Assembly (NCBI GenBank): GCA_963693365.1
Contig: CAVNZM010000010.1
Coordinates: forward strand, 3,968,001-4,032,000
Origin: Amoebidium appalachense
Lineage: Eukaryota; Ichthyosporea
Direction: 5' to 3'
DNA length: 64,000 nt
The position numbers and the translations under genes were made by a program. Position 1 is the first letter of the stretch. Every line of letters starts with the position of its first letter. The notes beneath the pieces were generated by a model. It saw only the letters and a program-made list of their open reading frames with translations, made no database searches and was not told where the DNA came from. This document shows positions 58,662 through 64,000 of the stretch, in pieces.

Positions 58662-59444
58662 GGGGGGAGGGGGGCGGCCGGGAAAGAGAAGGGAGGGGGG
58701 GGGAGGGGTGGGGTGGGGTGGGGGGTGGGGGGGTGGGGGGGAAGACTCTTAAGGTTAAACAGGGAGTGAGAGAACTACTATTGAATCAATGTATGAATAG
58801 GAGGGAGAGAAATTCTCGACGATGTGCGTGTGCGCAACATTATGATGTGCCGCGTCTTGTGCATATTTAATATCGTATCAGTGAGGGAAATGTTAACCGT
58901 ATATTTGTGTGTGCCACGTTCGAATGTGCCACAAAGTACGAAGTGCACAATTACAACGGATAACACAATGCCGAGTCCAAACCACATTTATATTAAGGGT
59001 ATGCAGAATATGCAGAGCTCATCCTCATGAAGGGCCCAAGTCATCCACAGTACTAGTACACAAGTTTCAAACCATTCACCTCGTCGACGAAACCCAACAT
59101 AGATACTGTTAAAAATTCACATATTAGTGTTGTGGCAAAATAACATGCAATCGTGGAATCACCGTGGGATAAAAAAAAAACAAAAAAAACAAAAAAACTA
59201 GAAAAGTCCAAAATATGTTGCCAGATCGTGCACAGCCTCCACAGACTCGTTCATTAACGGGCACGGGTAAAAAAAAAAAAAAAAGTTGTACTGCCAAGTC
59301 GTGCAAGTCTCCATTTGGGGAAGGCAAAAAAAAAAAAAAAGAGGGCAAAAAAAAAAACAAAAAAAAAAAACAAAAAAAAAACGCTGCCAAGTCGAACTAA
59401 AATAACCCCGAGAATATTATGATCAAAAAAGAGGAAAGAAGGGC

Positions 59445-59487
<43 letters not shown>

Positions 59488-59954
59488 CCCAGCAGGTCGT
59501 GCACATGATCTCCACCGTCGGGTCGTCCATTGGCTAAAAAACAAACAACAAAAAACACCGAGTCTAGTGCCTGCATACATTGTGCAGTTGTAACTTTTGA
59601 ATGAATACAGGAGGCACACACAGATCACAGATCCATGCAAGTCAAACCCGTGGCCGTTTTTTATTTTTCCGTTTTTTGTATTTTGCATGTGTGTGTGTGC
59701 ATATGTCCCTGTGTGTGCTGTGTGTGTAGAGTGGACCTAAGCGATTAATTCAGTATACACAGGTGTATTGGTAAATTTGAACGCCGTGACTAAACATGTA
59801 AGAATACTTGTTGGTGTAGAAATATCCGTGTCCACGGCAGATATTCTATTGAAACATATGGGCTGAATTGGTATAAATGCTGTGAAACCCAACATATTCT
59901 AAACTGAAAAACCGGTAAAATTGGAGTCTTACACCGTTGGGTTGAGTCATAGAC
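57003..59954. other. convergent intergenic region between the acylase-family gene and PFDN6
   Basis: It holds an extreme impure poly-G run (57314-57424), TG and poly-G (57557-57616), a CT/poly-C block (57866-58110), TG-rich DNA (58300-58480), poly-G (58629-58675) and one S copy (58919). It also has an A-rich region at 59168-59545, where a degenerate TGCCAAGTCGTGCA word recurs about four times between poly-A runs. I see no gene. Confidence 0.6.
58919..59110 (-). repeat. S element copy (type 2 head, no poly-C tail)
   Basis: The head has the loop palindrome CGTCGACG where other copies have CGTTAACG. Its end (GCACATTCGAAC on the minus strand) runs into GTGGCACA, not poly-C. It lies 0.85 kb beyond the PFDN6 stop. 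Confidence 0.85.
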
Positions 59955-60029
59955 TCACTTTCCCTGATTCCTGCGCATCAACTCCTGTTGCAGTTGCATG
60001 AGCTGTTGTGTGTTTGTGTGTGTGTGTTT

Positions 60030-60073
<44 letters not shown>

Positions 60074-60410
60074 AAGATGCATCAACCAGTGTGTGCGGTG
60101 AGATGGTTTTCAGGCCCATACGTCAGTATGTGGATAAAGTGCACAAACATACTGTTGGGACGATGGCTCTGTAGACTGCTTTTTCCGAAAACAAAATAGA
60201 ACTTCCAATAACAGACAAGCAGAGTGTGCCCCCCCCCCCCCCCCCCCCCCCTCCGTCCCCCAATAAAATGCTTACACAGGCATGCACAAACACGTGCATG
60301 TTGGCACGCACACACACACCGACGTAGATGCCGACTCCACACACACCGCCCACTCGCACACTCATACTCCACTAGGTGGACACACAACCCTCATCTCACA
60401 CAACACTCCA

Positions 60411-60460
<50 letters not shown>

Positions 60461-61305
60461 ACGCACACACACGTACGCACGCACGCACGCACGCACGCAC
60501 ACATCCACACATCCACACATCCACCCACCCAACCATTCATCCCCCCTCCTCCTCCTCCCCCCCACCACCACCACCAGCGCCTATCCCCCTCTTTCCTTAG
60601 TCCCCCCCCCCCCCCCCCCCCCCCCCTACACACACACCTTGTCCCGTTTCTCCGTCTGCTTTCTTTCCAAATCCCTCATTGCTGTTTCCATCCTGTCTCT
60701 GTGGGTTCGAGGGCCCATTAGAATTAAAAAAAAAAAAATCTACCCATGCACCCCCCCTAACACTCACAAAAGGAATGTAAAAAGACACACACACACTCAT
60801 AGGCAACGAAAAGACTATCTACACAACCAATACATCACAAATGCCAATACAGAGAAGTTTATTCACAACCTCCCTTCCCTCTCCCCCCCCCCTCCCAATC
60901 ATTGACAACGAACATAACACACGCACACCAAGTAATCACATATGTCATATAGAGGTTCATTGACTACTTCTCCCCCCCCCCCCCCTCCCCCCCCCCCCCC
61001 CCCCCCATCCTCGCTCCCCCCTCCCCCCTCCCCCCCCCCCCCCTTTACCCCCTTCTCCCCCCCGCCTCCTTCGCCCTTGCCACCCCCCTGCCCCCTCTCC
61101 CCACACCCACCTCCCCTCCGGCCCCAAGGTCCCAAGTTAACGGACCAATAAGCAAATATGCAATACGTGAACGGGTGAGCTCTCGATAAAACAACAGGTG
61201 AGCTGAAGACAAAACTATGGTCGGGAGGGGATGATGTGGACGAGAGCACGAGGGAGAGAGGAAGGGAGGTCTGTGTGTGTCTGTCTGTGTGTGTGTATGT
61301 GTGAG

Positions 61306-61356
<51 letters not shown>

Positions 61357-62544
61357 ACGGGGGGGGGGGGGGGGGGGGGGGGGGGTTTGAAAGCGTCAAA
61401 AAGTACGAAGTACACAAGAACAAACGGATAACACGATGCAGAATGCAAGCCATACATAAAGAGTATGCATAATAAGCAGAGCCCATCCTCAGGGGGGGCC
61501 CACGTCATCCACAGTACCCGAGTTTCGACCTATTCCCCTCGTTAACGAAACCCAACTCAGATACTGTTTCGGGGGGGAGGGTGATGTATGCGTTAGAGGG
61601 TTGGAAATATGAAGGAGACAACAAAGAGCAACAACAAAACGTCACAAACGTGGGAAATCCAAAATCAAAACAATTAAGCGTGCAGGCAGAAGACACTTAA
61701 ACAGAGCCCATCGTCAGGGGGGTTCCTATGCCTCCACAAGGGGGGGGGGGGGGGGGGGGGGGGGTTGTAAGGATTTAAGGCTGGCAACGTGGCAGCTACG
61801 CAAGCAAAAGCATTAAAAACCAGAAAGACAAAATCACATAAGAGTCGAAATTAACGTGCAGGCAGAACACACTCTGAATAGTACCCATAATCCAAGTGTT
61901 AGCAGAAGACGAGGGACGGGGGAACTGGGGGAGGGGGTTTGAATGCGGAACACGGTACGAAGTACGCATACACGATGAGTAGCATGGTGCAGCACACGTA
62001 ATAAGGCAAACATTCAAGTATGCAACATCATCCATGCACACAGTATGCGTCATAAGCAGAGCCCATCCTCAGGGAGGGCCCAAGTCATCAATTGCGTCTG
62101 AGTTTCGAACCCTTAGCCCACGTATATACGACTCTCCAACTCAGACAGCAGCATCGACTGAACTTGGGAGGGTCAACCCGTCTTGACCAAAGACGAGCAG
62201 GGTTGCTTATGCAAGCAAGGTGAGCAAAACGGTGAGATGTGTGTGCAAACTAATGCAGTGCAGCGAAAGATGTGTATGTGTTTACAGATGCACGACACAG
62301 AGCAACCATGCCCGGTTGCATGGAAGTAAAGCGGTCCCCACACAGTGGTCTGTCCTGAAAGGACACCTTTGAAAGAAGACTGGGAGGGTTTGAATGTGGA
62401 AACCGGTACGAAGTACGCATACACGATGAGAAGCATGGTGCAGGACACATGCAAAGGCAAACACTCAAGTATGCAACATCATCCATACGCACAGTATGCG
62501 TCATAAGCAGAGCCCATCCTCAGGGAGGGCCCAAGTGTGTGTGT

Positions 62545-62638
<94 letters not shown>

Positions 62639-63142
62639 GGAGGGAGGGAGGGGATGGGGAGGGGGAAGGGAGGTACTACTCATATACAACTCTTTAGTTT
62701 GTTAGAAATTTTCCATAGCAGGAGGAGAGAGTGGGTGGGGGTGGGGGTGGGTTGGGTAGGTGGGGGGTAGTTGGGGGGGAGGCAGGGGGAAGGGGGGGGG
62801 GGGGGGGGAGGGGGGGGGGGGGGGGGAATGGGGGGAGGGGTGTAAGAATGGATGTCCGTCACCAAGAACACGAAAATGGCACACAAACCTAAGGTATCCT
62901 TACATCTCCTTTGAAATGAACTCGATTCGCTTGCCAACGTTTTGCTGCGCATCTGCAAGTTATGTACAGCCGTGTTAGTAATACGTAAAAAACGTTTAAA
63001 TGTCCCGTTTTTTAACCTGTAGTAAGTTCAAATACATACTTTTTTTTTTTCGATAAGTAGAGCACGTTCAAAGGTCTTATTTCCCCCCCTGATCCGTAGC
63101 CACAAAATGCAACCCCCTCACGTCCGTCCCCCCCCCCTCCCC

Positions 63143-63174
<32 letters not shown>

Positions 63175-63907
63175 TTCCCAGTCCCCTCCACCACACACAT
63201 TCACATGAAGAAAGCGCATACATACATCCCCCAAAAACTTGACGCATGGGTTCAGGCTTCAAGAAAAGGGGTTGGTGGGTTAGTCTGTGGAATGGGCGGG
63301 TTCGTCTGTGTGTGTCTCTTTCAAAGAGCAAGGTCCGGGAGGGGTATGGTGAATGGGCAAGGGGGAGGAACCAAAAAAAAAACCAAAAAAAACCAAAAAA
63401 CAAACATCCTGGCTAAGCACATCAATTTAAAAGCATAGATCTTAGGCATACACGTTATTCACACGTGCGCAACGCGGCCAGGAATACAAATATACGTGGA
63501 TAGTGATAGTGTCTTGGTTGGTGTAAGTGAGCCGCATATGCCCGATAAGCATTGCGCAGCCTTACGTTTTGTGTGTGTTTGTTTTGCATAGGTGCCAATT
63601 CGAGTGACGGCCAGCATGAATAATGTGTACAGAGGAGTCTCTGATACGGAGTTTGCATTGTGCTAATGGTCATGGTAGTGGTGGTCATGAATGTGCACAG
63701 ATGTTTCTGTTCTCTCCCCCCCCCCTTCCCCCCTTTCCCCTCCTCCCCTCGAGGAGAAAAAGGCGGAGGGGGGGAGGGGGGAGGGGGGAAGGGGGGGGGG
63801 GGGGGGGGGAAGAGGGTGGGGGGGCAAATACCAGGAAGCTCTTGCTTGACCAAGACAGGGCCAATCAGTTTGTAGACGGTGGCATCATCCTCAAGTAGGC
63901 CCAATTC
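59955..63907 (-). CDS. PFDN6: prefoldin subunit 6, C-terminal exons (5' end outside window)
   Basis: Four exons, 63907-63832, 62952-62904, 60698-60638 and 60002-59955 (TGA), join in phase. The first begins ELGLLEDDATVYKLIGPVLV (human EELALLDGSNVVFKLLGPVLV) and ends in KQELP. The second gives AQQNVGKRIEFISKE (human ATVGKRLDYITAE), the third IDRMETAMRDLERKQTEKRD (human IKRYESQLRDLERQSEQQRE) and the last LMQLQQELMRRNQGK. This covers the beta-hairpin and the C-terminal coiled coil. The N-terminal coiled coil must be encoded right of 64000. Prefoldin is the cytosolic six-subunit chaperone that hands actin and tubulin to CCT; subunit 6 is a beta-type subunit. The intron from 62903 to 60699 carries S elements and poly-G/poly-C runs. 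Confidence 0.94.
61386..61570 (-). repeat. S element copy (type 2 head)
   Basis: It has the complete type 2 form with paired arms at 61554-61567 and 61511-61524 and loop palindrome CGTTAACG at 61540-61547. The 3' end runs into about 25 C and a CA run. Two worn relatives follow at about 61575-61720 and 61765-61905 (GAGCCCATCGTCAGG, GGCAACGTGGCAGC). The second also resembles 38700-38790. Confidence 0.9.
61938..62537 (-). repeat. second tandem pair of S elements, 451-bp period
   Basis: Units start at 61938 and 62389 and have the same order of element, spacer and element as the 453-bp array, but with many substitutions. The first unit has the full type 1 head. The second is truncated at GGGCCC and joins a TG/poly-G run. 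Confidence 0.92.
62538..62850. repeat. TG, poly-G, (GA)n and G-rich block
   Basis: TG (62536-62559), poly-G (62559-62591), GA (62592-62640) and a purine-rich G block to 62841 lie inside the PFDN6 intron. Confidence 0.95.
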
Positions 63908-64000
63908 CTGGGGGCGGAAAGAGGGGGGTAAGGAGATGTGCGGAAGAGTGCAGGCACACACAACAACATTCACACACACACATACACACACACGCACGCA

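Overview
The window is nuclear DNA of an intron-rich eukaryote, most likely unicellular. Genes are split by GT-AG introns with canonical junctions. Polymerase II promoters with TATA and CCAAT boxes can be seen, and introns and spacers are crowded with microsatellites (CA/TG, CT/GA) and unusually long poly-G/poly-C runs. A gene for a mitochondrial ribosomal protein (mS34) and a nuclear copy of part of a mitochondrial-type SSU rRNA imply a mitochondrion with its own genome. The lineage cannot be fixed from the sequence alone.

Layout: (1) 383-4864 (+), the last six coding exons of an unidentified conserved protein whose 5' end is outside the window; (2) 4865-8049, gene-poor DNA with a triplicated 80-bp unit; (3) 8050-10138 (+), a decayed non-LTR retrotransposon; (4) 11686-13539 and 17444-19321 (-), two tandemly duplicated secreted Cys-rich/Thr-rich proteins, with a nuclear-integrated mitochondrial-type SSU rRNA fragment (16373-16836) between them; (5) 21821-26500 (-), BUD20/ZNF593; (6) 28208-35762 (+), an RDM1-like RRM/RAD52-motif protein; (7) 38277-44298 (-), mS34; (8) 46387-48518 (-), a single-LIM protein; (9) 55748-57002 (+), a choloylglycine hydrolase/penicillin V acylase family enzyme with a frameshift; (10) 59955 to beyond the right edge (-), prefoldin subunit 6. 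Four exon structures (BUD20, mS34, LIM protein, prefoldin 6) were joined by hand with reading phase consistent at every junction.

The most interesting non-coding content is a dispersed repeat family, here called the S element, with at least 14 recognisable copies between 23 and 62.5 kb. All read in the same direction (minus strand). They sit in introns or just downstream of the minus-strand genes BUD20, mS34 and PFDN6, and nearly all end in a poly-C tail. Each carries a tRNA-like, box A/box B-like head that folds into a stem. The base changes between copies preserve pairing, and only for the minus-strand RNA. In mS34, intron 3 is built almost entirely of these copies, including a 453-bp unit repeated in tandem without visible differences. 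A second theme is repeated tandem duplication across exon-intron junctions, leaving decoy donors or acceptors inside introns of several genes. Two TIR-bearing miniature elements, a perfect 27-bp x 14 minisatellite and several strong hairpins complete the picture.
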